From Talaromyces rugulosus (Eukaryota; Ascomycota; Eurotiomycetes; Eurotiales; Trichocomaceae): a stretch of DNA of 64,000 nucleotides. The translations under genes were made by a program, and so were the position numbers. How positions within the stretch are numbered: the first letter of the stretch is position 1; the number at the start of each line of letters is the position of its first letter. Positions 43,983 to 54,529 of this stretch are shown piece by piece. The notes beneath the pieces were generated by a model. That model made no database searches. It was given only the letters and a program-made list of their open reading frames with translations, and had not been told where the DNA came from. The stretch covers positions 4,402,001 through 4,466,000 of the forward strand of contig NC_049561.1 in the NCBI RefSeq assembly GCF_013368755.1, read 5' to 3'.

Positions 43983-45372
43983 ATGGCTAACAAAGGTATG
44001 TCTTTTTCTTTTATTACTTTTTTCCTCGGCGGAAACTAATGTAATGATTAACTGACGATCCAAAAGGCCGGTCGCGCGTGTACCTCGATATCGAGATTGG
44101 AGGTAGGAAAGAGGGAAGGCTTTCCCTTGAACTGGTATGCTTTTATAACCTCATGCATTTGTCAACGACTTTGGATTACTGACGTGCTGTTTTACTAGTT
44201 CAACGATGGTAAGAGCTTGCTCGCCGGTTGCAAAAAAAAGGAAAGAATAGACACAGACCTGACAGGATAAATAGTTGTCCCCAAGACGGCCGAAAACTTT
44301 CGTGCACTGTGCACGGGCGATAAAGGTGTAGGAAAACAGGGCAAACTTTTGAGCTTCAAGGGTGCGTTGCTTTGCTATTTTGGTTGAGGACCAAAAAGGT
44401 GATAAGCTGCTAACTTGACATAAACGCTCACCAGGCTCTATTTTCCACCGCGTTATCAAACAATTCATGATCCAGGGAGGTGACTTTACTGCCTTCAACG
44501 GAACCGGCGGTGAATCCATCTATGGCGAGAAATTCGAGGACGAGAACTTTGACCTCAAGCACGACCGCCCGTTCCTTTTGTCCATGGCCAACTCGGGGCC
44601 GGCCACCAACGGCAGTCAGTTCTTCATCACCACTGTCGAGACGCCGCATCTCGACGGCAAACACGTCGTGTTCGGCCAGGTCATCAACGGGAAGAGCTTG
44701 GCTCGCAAGATCGAGAACCTGCCCACCCAGGCCGACAAACCCCAAAGTGATGTGGTCATCGCCGACTGCGGCGAATTGACGGGCGAGGACTATGACAACG
44801 CCGATAAAAAGGTCCTCGACGTCACTGGCGATGCGTTTGAGGACTACCCGGCCGACTACGACGGCGAGTTGACCGCGTCTCTGGTTTATGAGATCGCATC
44901 GAAGCTCAAGGATCTCGGAAACACAGCCTTCAAGAGCGGCAACACGTATCTGGGGCTGGAAAAATACCAAAAGGCGCTCCGATACCTCAACGAGTTCCCG
45001 CATGCTGATGACAACGACCCCAAGGAGCTCGACGGCCAGCTCAAGGCTCTTCGATTCACCCTGCACTCCAACTCTGCTCTGCTCGCAAACAAAAACAAAC
45101 GCTTCAAGGACGGCAAAACCTGGGCTGGATACGCCCTGGAAACCGCGGATGCGGCCAAGGCAAAGGACGCTGACCGCGCCAAAGCCTACTATCGCCGCGC
45201 CGTCGCGGAAGTCGGGGTCAAGGAGGAGGACGATGCTCTCAAAGACCTGGAAGCAGCGCTCAAGCTTGCGCCTAATGATGCCGGTATCAACAGCGAGTTG
45301 GCCCGGGTGAAGAAGATCATTTCGGACGCTGAGAAGAAGGAAAAGGCAGCCATGAAGAAGTTTTTCTCGTGA
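43983..45372 (+). CDS. cpr6: Cyclophilin-40 peptidyl-prolyl isomerase (Cpr6/Cyp40, PPID)
   Basis: The five exons are 43983-43995, 44067-44134, 44199-44208, 44275-44361 and 44435-45372, giving 371 aa. Exons 1 and 3 are only 13 and 10 nt. The N-terminal cyclophilin domain (~1-175) contains [20 protein letters not shown] and [17 protein letters not shown], with the catalytic Arg in FHR. The C-terminal half (~215-350) carries three TPR-like repeats ([55 protein letters not shown]) that dock on the Hsp90 C-terminus. It is a cytosolic Hsp90 co-chaperone. It is convergent with the formamidase gene. Confidence 0.96.
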
Positions 45373-45534
45373 TTTGTTTGCATTCTCTCTCTCTTTTTTG
45401 TTTCAGTACTAGCATTGCTATATCAACTTCATACGGTTCACTTTGATCAAACAAGACCGAAAAATCGACCTTGATACTACTATTCAAGCTCATGCGTACA
45501 AACTATACTTGTCTACCAGTAATGAAAAAGCTAA

Positions 45535-47024
45535 CTACTTCTTATCACTCGTAAACGCACAAGCCCCCATATCCAGCTTCTCCGGCTTTACCTCTGGCCT
45601 CATATCAAAATCAAAGATATCCATTGGCAGCCCTAGCGTCGTACACGCATTCGGAATGTCCACAATGCCAGCAATATGGCCCTGCACGGGTGCCCCACTG
45701 AGCAGTAGATAGCTCTGGTAATCGCTATACCCGTAGCGACGCAGATACTCGATTGCGCGCAGACACGTTTGGCGGTATGCCACGGTGGCATCCATAAAGT
45801 GCTGTTTCCCGTGCTCGTCGACGGAGAACCCTTCAAAAGTGAGGTATCGACTGGGGCCGTAGTGTGGTTCTACAGGTCCTGGCAGGTAGATGGGTGACTG
45901 TGTGCCCATTTGGGCCATGCCGTCCTTGAGAACGCTGAATTTGATGGTGATTATACCCGCCATTTCAATCGCGCCGCAGAAGGAGATTTCGCCATCGCCT
46001 TCGGAGAAGTGTAAGTCGCCAACGGAGAATTTGGCCCCGGGCACGTGGACGGGCAAGTATACTTTGGAGCCGCGCGAGAGGTTTTTGATATCGCAGTTGC
46101 CACCGTGTTCGGGGCGGCCCTTTTTTCCCCCCCGTTAACTTAGACATACACGACCAAAAAGAAGGAGCAAGAAAATACTTACAGGGATTGTCCGCGCACC
46201 CTCGCTCGCAATCTTGGTCTTCAAGTCCTTGTTCGCAGCGCCGGCATGCGCGTTCATCGGCTCCGGCGGCTTTGCGACGTCGCGAGCAAGCGTGTTGGCC
46301 GCGATGAGCTCGCCCTCGCGGCGATTCCACTCGGCGAGGACTGCTGCAGACGGGGCATTGCCCAGGATACCTGGATGAATGAGGCCGGGGAAGCGGACGT
46401 GAGGGATGTGGCGGGACGAGCAGAAGATGCCTTCAAAGTCCCAGATGGCTTTTGCTCTACAAAAAAAAAAGTATTAGCCGGGTTATTTGTTAGGTTTTTT
46501 TCTTCTTTTTTTTTCTGAAAGAAAAGAGGCTTACGGCTCAGGATACAAATCATCGAGAAACCCGCCGCCGTTCTTCTTGTCAAATACCCCCGTGAATCCC
46601 CATGGCTGGTCCTGGAACGGCTGCACGTCCTGAATCTCCACGATCAGAATATCGCCGGGCTCGGCGGTCTCGATGTGGAACGGCCCCGACAGATAGTGGA
46701 TTTTGGTCAGGTCGACGTCTCTGATGTCGTCTGCAGAGTCGTTGTTGCCAATCTGGCCGCCGGTCCAGTCGAAGCACTCGATCTTGACGACTTCGCCGTT
46801 GGCAATGGTGCCGACGCTAGGGACTAGTGATAGTTTAGTAGAAGTGGAAACAATACATGAAGGGGTCGCGGGACTGTACTGTCTGGATGCCACCGGTTCT
46901 GAGATGACCATGTCAGCTTGAGTTAAGACAGAGCTAGAGATATGCCTACATGAAACCCTTCTTGCTCCGAGACAGGCTTGTCAAAGTCACACTTGACGGC
47001 TGTGCGGATTCCCTTGACGCCCAT
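45535..47024 (-). CDS. fmdS: Formamidase
   Basis: The five exons are 47024-46950, 46898-46880, 46823-46535, 46456-46183 and 46119-45535, giving 413 aa; exon 2 is 19 nt. The product starts MGVKGIRTAVKCDFDKP and carries formamidase/acetamidase-family blocks HNRWHPDIPSVG, ECFDWTGGQIGNND, YLSGPFHIETAEPGDILIVE, GVFDKKNGGGFL, FSEGDGEISFCGAIEMAG and the C-terminal Cys-containing NACTTLGLPMDIFDFD. It hydrolyses formamide to formate and ammonia and lets fungi use it as a nitrogen source. In A. nidulans fmdS is under AreA control, and GATA sites are present upstream here. The last intron's acceptor (GGGAAAAAAG) is purine-rich, which is unusual, but the phase and family fit (IPGRPEHGGNCD) support it. 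Confidence 0.94.
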
Positions 47025-47330
47025 GATGTAGATAGCTGACCTTGGAGGAGGCTGGTAATTTTGAAGGGAATTATTCCAACAGGACAAGTAGTTGGAGAAA
47101 AGAACGCGCTTTATAAGGTTGCACTCTATCCCCTCACCTCGCTGGATGGTCCTTCCTAATCCGGCAATATCCTTATCTACCCCGCATAACTCTATCGAGC
47201 TTAGTCATTTTAATTTATCTTAGACTTCAAAGCAATGCTGTTGTTTGACAAGTCATATTTAGCTCCCCTACACTCCGATCTCATTCTCAAGCTACTGAAT
47301 TTTATGCTTGAATCAAGCTGTGCCAGCCGA
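47025..47330 (-). promoter_or_regulatory. Formamidase promoter with AreA-type GATA sites
   Basis: Within 200 bp upstream of the formamidase start there are HGATAR matches: AGATAG at 47030-47035 (+), AGATAAG on the minus strand at 47172-47178, CGATAG on the minus strand at 47192-47197 and AGATAA on the minus strand at 47215-47220. Clusters of such sites are what AreA uses to activate nitrogen-catabolic genes. The interval also includes the 3' flank of no gene on this side, because the next minus-strand gene ends at 47331. Confidence 0.5.
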
Positions 47331-48641
47331 TCATGTAAACTTCTTCCCTGGAGCCGGCCGCAACTCTGCGTTGGAACCCCCGGTGTTCATGCCATTGGGG
47401 TTCGTGTTGTGCTTGTCCAGCTTGTCGAGAGACAGCTGCAAAAAGTCGTGTTTGTTCTTCCAGGCCACTTGGCTCTGCGCAAACCCTTCGCTCTGCTCAG
47501 GCGCTGGCGGAGGGTCGGTGATCTTGGTGACGAGATAGGCCGTTGATGCCTGCGCAATTCCGTACATGAGGACGCCGATGAAAGGCGTTTTCAGGACGAC
47601 AGTAAAAGCAAATGCAAACCCAAACAAGACGCCCTCGCGATCGAGAAACCATTTTCGCTTTTGGTCTTTGTCAAACTGGACGCGAGAAAAGTACGGATCC
47701 AGCTGGTGGAGACTAATTAGCATCGATAGAGAGAATCATGAAGAATAAGCTTACTAGTTCACGCATCAGACTTCGTGATGCAAAATATGTATGCAAAAAT
47801 AGCGTAATGTATCGCTTTGGCAGAATAATGCCTGACCCGAATATCACGCCAGCAGGAACTGTTCCAATGGACTTCCTCACGGTGTAGAAACTGGCCGCGG
47901 GCATCACGAATCGTCCGACCACCGGCAGCAGTGACAAGGCGTAAATGCCCAGCCACATGCCAACCTTGCGAGCGTACCGCCGAGCAAAAGCAAACAGGGC
48001 TTCTTTGGTTGACCTTTTCGATTTCGAGGACCCGTGTTTCGCCGAATATTTCACCATGTTTGGGTAATACATCTCCCGCAGAGTCTGTGGATTTTCTCTC
48101 TCGTGCTTCTCAACATAAGTCGTGTCAACCCATTCTAGGGACATCATGAATCTTCCAGAATTAGTACGAGGTATAAATTTTTGACCGGGGAGCTGCCGTA
48201 CATATCATCCAGAGTGGGTGTCATATATCGCATAAGGGTCATCAGTAGGAATGGCACCTGAAGAATTGAGTTGGATAAGAAGTTTAAGCCTCCGATGAGC
48301 TCATCGTCCCAGGAAGCCCGGTCCAAGTCGCTGACCCATGATGCCATCCAAACCAGCAGTTTAATGGCGATGATCTGCACTTGTCAGCTAGACAACTGAC
48401 CTCAATATATCAAATAAACGCACCGGAATCTGAATTATCAGCTGAATGACAATTCCTCCAACAATAGCAAGAGCTGCTTGGCGAAAGTGCTCATGCTTAA
48501 ACAACCGAGGGTTTCGGAGGGCCCGGACAGCTACGTATTAGGCATCAGTATAGGGCTGACGATCAAGGGCAAAGTCGACTCACTGCCCACGACTGTAAGC
48601 TGGGCGCCCCGCAAAATGGCATTGGGCTCGAAGCTGGACAT
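47331..48641 (-). CDS. Integral membrane protein, UsgS-type
   Basis: The five exons are 48641-48584, 48530-48424, 48374-48202, 48151-47755 and 47702-47331, giving 368 aa. The start MSSFEPNAILRGAQLTVVG and the block RALRNPRLFKHEHFRQAALA resemble fungal membrane proteins annotated UsgS. Several hydrophobic segments are visible: ALAIVGGIVIQLIIQIP, LPVVGRFVMPAASFYTV, VLFGFAFAFTVVLKTPFIGV and GIAQASTAYLV. No catalytic motif is apparent, and the function of the family is not established as far as I know. The C-terminal tail is hydrophilic (NPNGMNTGGSN). It is divergent from the INP1 gene. The name is from memory of fungal annotation, so moderate confidence. Confidence 0.78.
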
Positions 48642-49025
48642 TTTGGGGGGAAGAACAAACAGCAAAGAACGAACGACGTGAGTGAGCGAGTGAATGGGAG
48701 AAGAGATGTTTTTCAATGTTTCACCAGCCACAGACAGGGCTGCTCGGCTGCTGGAGCTTGGGCGCGCCGACGTCACGCGCGCGGGCGCCACGAGTGACGA
48801 TGGCTGCCTCAGAAATCAGGCCACAACACAGCCCCCCTCCAGTCCGTTGATCAATCGCTATCATAACCCTCCACTCTGTGACCGACCACTACACGCGTTT
48901 CTTTGACCCTGCACCTGCACCTGCACCTGCACTGCAGCTGCAGCCTTCGATAACATGTTCTACTTCTACTAAACCCGCCATCGCTTCTCATCCATGCGGC
49001 CCTTTGCTTCACCGCGTCGTCCAGA
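48642..49025. promoter_or_regulatory. Bidirectional promoter, UsgS-type / INP1
   Basis: 384 bp between start codons. A CACCTG hexamer tandem (about 48912-48932) runs into a CTGCAGCTGCAG palindrome. GC-rich CGACGTCACGCGCGCG at about 48767-48782 includes a CRE/ATF-like TGACGTC core on the minus strand. Confidence 0.45.
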
Positions 49026-50696
49026 ATGTCCGACGGAGCTCCCTCGCCCATCCGGCGATCTGCGACTCTGCCTACGAGGCTGATGCAGCAAAAGCTGCAG
49101 TCCGGCGAATCGCCGACCTCTAGACAAGCATCCGATGGCGCGCTCTTCTTCCATCCTTCTGCCAAAATCGTCAAATTTGCCCCTGATGCGCCTCCTGTCG
49201 CGGCGCAAACGACCCTGTCAGCCGATTTAGACTATCCTGTCGACACTATCGAGACCCTTCCCTGGCGCTCGCCGGCGGAAAGGACTGTCGCTGTTGGACG
49301 TTTGAGGCTGGAAATGGTCCCGGGACTGTCGCCTTTTCTCAAATGTGGCAACGTGGTACAGGCGATTCTGAGAAACTCGCAGTGTTGGTGTGTGGACGGA
49401 ATCTCGACTTTTGTCTTGCGCATTCGCTCTCTCACCTACTACCGAATCGAGCTCCCCAACAACGTGCCGGAGGAAGAGAAACTGATCGAACAGTTCAAGG
49501 AGGCTTTACCGAAAGTGCTTCGATATGAAGTCACACCTTGTCCCTTTCAGCGAGGCTTCAGCGTGCCTTTGCCTGCAGAAGCTCACGCACCCAAGAAGAA
49601 GAAGAAGGCTTGGCGTCCAAAGGACCGCAGAGAAAGCGCTCCGGATGTCTCGGGCGTGAGTAACGAATGGCTGGGACCGAGTGACGCCGTGGACGTATCG
49701 CAACGGCCCCGTAGCGCGGGGACATCAGACGGGGATGCCACGGACGATAGCACTTCGACCACGACAACTAGCGCGCTCCCAGCGGAATATTTGCCTAATG
49801 ATGCAGAGGATTCTTCTTCGGTTGGTGAGGTTCATGACGACAAATCAGCATACGCCAAACGGTCAATGACTGAACCACCGCAGTCTATGCACAACATTCT
49901 TGCCAGGTTCCAGCCTATTCCAGAGTCCGACAGCGAGGGTGATGATGATGATGATAAGATGTCTTCCAGTGGAGATTCTTTTCATTCTTTATTGACACCG
50001 AATTTTGAATCTTCTTCATCTCCGGCCTTTGCAAGTCCTCCGGAATCACCGCTTAATACAAGCTTTAATACGAGCTTTCAAGATCTATCCGTTTCACGCC
50101 AACGGGCTCATGGCCATACTAGAGATGTATCAGAAGTCACCGTAACCGCCGAAGCGTTTTCTCTAGGAACCGATAATACGCCAATACCTAATAAATCAAC
50201 ACCTAATGACAGGCCTGCATTGAATTTCACCTCTCCGGACACCCCTCCCCCAGAGCGCAGTCTTCCTAGACTTCCAGACGCCTTTTCAACCGGATTTCAA
50301 TCCAATTTCGTCAATCGCGACATCAAAGATCGATCGAGTTTGATATCTCGCCAGCCGCAGTCATCTGAACGGCGCAGTCTTTCTCCGATGCCCTCTCCAT
50401 CTACCCTGGTATCTATACCGGCCGATACTTCCGAATCAGATCTCAAGGCGTCTATATTTCGCAAGACATGCGCTTTGGTTCTTGTTCCACCGCTTCAGCT
50501 TTTAGTACTTTTAATCCATATTGCGGCGCAGATTGCCGCCGGTCACACCGTGCAGACAGCCTTGGAAGACACCACCAAATCCGACGCTGACGGGGAGGAT
50601 GACGACAGTGATTTTGAGATGCCAAAAACACCAGGACATTTTCGCCGTTCGTTGAGTCTTGAGGACCCCACCGATAGCCTGTCCGATCTCGAATGA
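49026..50696 (+). CDS. inp1: Inheritance of peroxisomes protein 1 (Inp1)
   Basis: Single exon of 556 aa. Residues ~41-185 are the conserved Inp1 domain: FHPSAKIVKFAPDAPP, TLPWRSPAERTVAVGRLRLE, NVVQAILRNSQCWCVDG, FVLRIRSLTYYRIELP and VTPCPFQRGFSVPLP. Inp1 tethers peroxisomes to the cell cortex, bridging Pex3 and the plasma membrane, and so retains part of the population in the mother cell. The rest is Ser/Asp-rich and probably disordered, with many SP/TP sites. Near the C-terminus there is an unusual hydrophobic segment (CALVLVPPLQLLVLLIHIAA, ~480-500). No introns are evident. It is convergent with the SRP14 gene. Confidence 0.9.
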   Translation: MSDGAPSPIRRSATLPTRLMQQKLQSGESPTSRQASDGALFFHPSAKIVKFAPDAPPVAAQTTLSADLDYPVDTIETLPWRSPAERTVAVGRLRLEMVPGLSPFLKCGNVVQAILRNSQCWCVDGISTFVLRIRSLTYYRIELPNNVPEEEKLIEQFKEALPKVLRYEVTPCPFQRGFSVPLPAEAHAPKKKKKAWRPKDRRESAPDVSGVSNEWLGPSDAVDVSQRPRSAGTSDGDATDDSTSTTTTSALPAEYLPNDAEDSSSVGEVHDDKSAYAKRSMTEPPQSMHNILARFQPIPESDSEGDDDDDKMSSSGDSFHSLLTPNFESSSSPAFASPPESPLNTSFNTSFQDLSVSRQRAHGHTRDVSEVTVTAEAFSLGTDNTPIPNKSTPNDRPALNFTSPDTPPPERSLPRLPDAFSTGFQSNFVNRDIKDRSSLISRQPQSSERRSLSPMPSPSTLVSIPADTSESDLKASIFRKTCALVLVPPLQLLVLLIHIAAQIAAGHTVQTALEDTTKSDADGEDDDSDFEMPKTPGHFRRSLSLEDPTDSLSDLE

Positions 50697-51085
50697 GTTC
50701 TGCTCGGCTTTGTATTATTGTATTATTTTGCTGCTTCGGCATGGTGTGTTTTCTTCTGCAAAGAAAAGGCTGGGCCTTGCTTTGCGATACTACTGCTTTG
50801 TAATGTTTTATTGCTACACATGTAATCTTTCCATAATGCTGGCCAACAGCATGATGACTTTTTGTTTTAGCGTGCATATTATATGAATCAAGGCGTCTTG
50901 TCTTTTGAGCATTAGATATCTGATTTATTTATAAATATCTAAATACAAGAACAAACTGATATCATATTTTTATTCAAAGGATATCAACTTCTATCATGAT
51001 TCCCAAAAACACCACATGTTAACGCCTAACCCATGCAAAGAACTTCTTCTTCGTCGCCCCTTCTCCGTAGTCGTCAGATGTAAAA
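50697..51085. other. Convergent intergenic region, INP1 / SRP14
   Basis: 389 bp, AT-rich at 50880-51000 with repeated GATATC/ATTTATAAATATCT, consistent with two 3' UTRs. No gene. Confidence 0.45.
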
Positions 51086-51543
51086 TCAAGCCTTCGTAGC
51101 TGCTTTCGTCTTGGCCTTGCCCTTTTTCTTTGCGCTCCGATCCCTCTTCTTCATCCCCACCATTCCGGCCTTGCACACATCTGCGTATCTAACAAAAAAA
51201 GACTCGAGATCGGCCGGCGCAACGATGGTGGATATTTTCACCTTGGGTGCGGATTTGGTCTTTTTCACTTTGTCGCTGGGCTTTGTATTTGGGGTTTGGG
51301 TACCGCCGTCTGTGGCGCGCACGAGGATTGAGCCCTCGGCGATTGTTGGGTCTTCAAAGGATAGGCGTTTTTGGGTCAGGAAGACGCTTCCTTTGGCTTT
51401 TTGAGAGGTAGTGGAGAGGAGGGTGGTGAGAGAGGCGAAGAACTGGGTTTTGTGTGAGCAAAATTTGCTCATAAAGGTCTGTGAAAGAAAAAAAGGATAA
51501 GTTTGTTGTTCATACCTCGTCGTTGGTCGAGTGCGGCGCCATT
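51086..51543 (-). CDS. srp14: Signal recognition particle subunit SRP14
   Basis: Exon 1 is 51543-51517 and exon 2 is 51442-51086 (74-nt intron), giving 127 aa. With the acceptor AACCCAG before 51442 the protein reads MAPHSTNDEFFASLTTLLST, matching the family start. An upstream AG at 51479 would give a 38-nt intron and insert 12 residues; it was rejected. Further family blocks are KGSVFLTQKRLSF and ILVRATDG, then a basic Lys-rich tail (RSAKKKGKAKTKAATKA). SRP14 with SRP9/SRP21 binds the Alu domain of SRP RNA and slows elongation during co-translational targeting. It is divergent from the SGD1/NOM1 gene. Confidence 0.93.
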
Positions 51544-51876
51544 TTTTTTTGGGGAGATCCTCCACGGCGAGGGCGACGCTTAGTATGTGGATTGTTGCTT
51601 TCTTGGTAGAATCGGACCTGAAAATATCCAGCGCGATGAAATGCAGATACCTCTAAACGCTTGGTTGTTGTCGTCGTCAATTGTTCAGGTTGTGTGGAGG
51701 CACAAGATCTCAAGTGGGGAGCGAGGAAAGTGCGGAAGCTTGGACCCTCCGTCAGTCTAACCTCCGCAGGAAAAAAAAAAAGAGACCGAGAGAAAATGCG
51801 ACTGTGAATAATTTTTTTCCAACGAAAAGGAAAATCAACTGGGGGAAGAAAGGGAAAAAAATATTGGAAAAAAAAA
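51544..51876. promoter_or_regulatory. Bidirectional promoter, SRP14 / SGD1
   Basis: 333 bp between start codons, with several A-rich runs (51769-51783, 51857-51876) immediately before the SGD1 ATG and a T/A run just upstream of the SRP14 start. A-rich leaders are common in fungal housekeeping genes. Confidence 0.45.
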
Positions 51877-54444
51877 ATGCCACGTCCACGGCATTTCACC
51901 ACAGGCATTCCCCGCGAGTTGCGAGCAGAACTGGGCTTACGAGACAGCTACGGCGACAAAGCACGAAACCAAAACGGTCCCACGTCGCGAAAGGACGAGC
52001 GCAAGGAAGAACGACAAGAAAGGAGACGCCCGAATCAATTCAAAGGCGCTAGGAAAAATTCTAGATACCAAGCGGACAGTGAGGATGACGAAGATGCCGA
52101 CGACATCAGCTCCGAAGAGGAGGAGAAGCCGGTGATCAAAGCAAAGAAAGCAAAGACAACCGATACCAGCGATCAAACGTCCAAGACAGGATCAAAAGTG
52201 TCCAGAGTGGTTCGCGACAGACTCGAGCAGGACGATAAAGAGATTGAAGCGTTGGAGAAACGGCTTGGTATAAAGGGACGGAAGAAACTTCCCAAGGCTT
52301 TTGAGGAAGAAGGTCTTGCTGATATTCTTGGTGATCTTGGCGAGGATTCGGAACAAGAGGACAGCAAGAAACGAAAACGAGAAGGCAATGATTGGCTTCA
52401 GAGGAAGAGAAGAAGGGCGCAGGGGTTGGACTCAGACTCAGACGACGACGGCAGTGGAAGCGAGGACTCTGTCGGTAGTTCCGGCGATTCAGGCGATGAT
52501 TTGGATTTATTGAACGAGGACGAATCCCAGGAGGACACGGATGAGGAGGCTGGTGAAGAAGACGACTTTTCAGGCTTCGACGACGAGGACGAAAACGAAG
52601 ACGAGGAATCATCAAGTGAACCTACACCGAAAAAGATCCGAGAAAACCCATATATTGCCCCGGTCACAAATACAACACCAGCCACAAAATACATCCCTCC
52701 GTCGTTGCGTGCAACTGCCTCAGGAGGCACTGATGAAGATGTCCGTCTGCGCCGACAAGCCCAAGGACTGTTGAACAAGCTGTCGGAAGCCAACCTCATT
52801 TCCATTCTTAACGACGCCGAGAAGCTGTACCGAGAAAACCCACGCCAAAGCGTCACTTCCACGTTCGCCTCTCTACTTTTGAATCTGATTATAGATCGGA
52901 CATTGCTGCAAGACACATTTATTATTCTTCATGCAGGATTCATCGCCGCATTATACAAGGTCATTGGCATGGACTTTGGTGCCCTTATTATTCAAAACTT
53001 GGTCGAGACCTTTGATAAATCCGCCGATGAAAGAGGCCCCTTTGTGGGCAAGGAACACCTCAACTTGATGTCCTTGCTATCCCAACTGTACAATTTTCAC
53101 GTCGTTGGGAGCAATCTGGTATTTGACTATATTCGACTTTTTCTGGAAGAAATCACAGAGGGAAATGCCGAGTTGCTGCTGAAGATAATCAGAAGTGAGT
53201 TTTTTCTCTAGTCCTTTTCTTGAATGTTATTAACCCATTCATTAGACTCTGGCCCTCAGCTACGACAGGACGATCCATCTTCCCTCAAAGACATAGTCCT
53301 GCTAATCCAGCCTGCTGTCGCCCGCGTCGGCGAATCGTCCTTGTCGGTTCGCACCAAATTCATGATTGAAACAATCACCGATCTCAAGAACAACCGCATG
53401 AAGACCGGCGTGGCAGCCTCCACGATATCATCTGAGCACATAACCAAAATGCGCAAGATTCTGGGATCTTTGAACAACCGGGGCATCCGCGCCACTGAAC
53501 CCATTCGCATTTCTCGAGCTGACATCCAGAACTCAGAGAAGAAAGGAAAATGGTGGCTTGTCGGAGCCAGCTGGAAAGAAGACGACCCATTGGAAGCTGC
53601 GCGGCGAGAACTCTCCACTACCGGCACCAAGGAGAAGCACTCAGCAACAGACGAAGATAGCGAAGGAGAGCCGGATCTCGTCAACATTGCCAGAGCACAC
53701 CGTATGAATACTGATGTCCGGCGCTCCATCTTTGTCGGCATCATGTCCGCCACCGATTACCGGGATGCGCATGTGCGGCTCACAAAATTACATTTGAAGC
53801 GGAATCAAGAGTACGAAATCCCGCGTGTCCTGGTTCACTGCGCCTCGGAAGAAGAGGCGTATAACCCTTACTACACGCTCATAGCCCGCCGAATATGCAG
53901 CGAGATGGGACGACGCCTCAAGATGTCATTTATGTTCACGCTTTGGGACGTCTTTAAGCGAATGGGCGAGAAGGGCGATTTCGAGGACGACGAGGACGAA
54001 TTCAATGGGTTTGACGAGGATGACGACGAGACAAAACTGAACATGAAGGCAATCGTCAATCTTGCCAAAATGTACGGCGATCTGATCACAGACAACTCAC
54101 TGACTCTGGCGATTTTGAAGAACCTAAATTTCGCCTATCTGCAACCAAAGACGACTACTTTTGTTGAGATTCTGATCATCACAGTCATCCAGCAATCGCA
54201 GGCGAAAAAGAAGTCTTCAACTACGAAAAAGGACGAGGGGCAGAAGAAAGATGAAAAGACCCTCGCTCGCATCTTTTTGCAGATTCACGATACAGCGCCG
54301 CATATTGCGAAAGGGCTAATATATTTTGTTCGCAAAGTTGTGGCGAAGTCAGATATTGTGGCTTCCTCCAAAGACAGGAAGCTGGTTAAATGGGGCTGTG
54401 GTGTTGCGGTGGATGCATTGAAAGGAGTGCAGACGGGGGAATAA
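51877..54444 (+). CDS. sgd1: Nucleolar MIF4G/MA3 protein Sgd1/NOM1
   Basis: Exon 1 is 51877-53194 and exon 2 is 53246-54444 (51-nt intron), giving 838 aa. The N-terminal ~280 residues are basic then strongly acidic (EDDEDADDISSEEEE, SDDDGSGSEDS), as in nucleolar assembly factors. A MIF4G domain follows at ~290-480 (LLNKLSEANLISILNDAEKLY, AALYKVIGMDFGALIIQNL). An MA3 domain is at ~592-710 (DVRRSIFVGIMSATDYRDAH, EEEAYNPYYTLIARRI). Sgd1/NOM1 works in small-subunit ribosome biogenesis and recruits DEAD-box helicases of the eIF4AIII/Fal1 type. The intron falls inside the MIF4G-MA3 region and keeps phase (..IIRNSGPQLRQDD). Confidence 0.94.
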
Positions 54445-54529
54445 ATGGTATTTTGTTACTATTGCATAGCTTGGCGTATCTGACCACCACTTCTATGTAT
54501 CTATGTATATTGGTATCATTGCGTAAATG

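Noticed and set aside
51479..51516. 38-nt intron in SRP14 using the first AG
   Set aside because: Shorter than any other intron here and inserts 12 residues absent from SRP14; the AG at 51443-51444 gives the family sequence.
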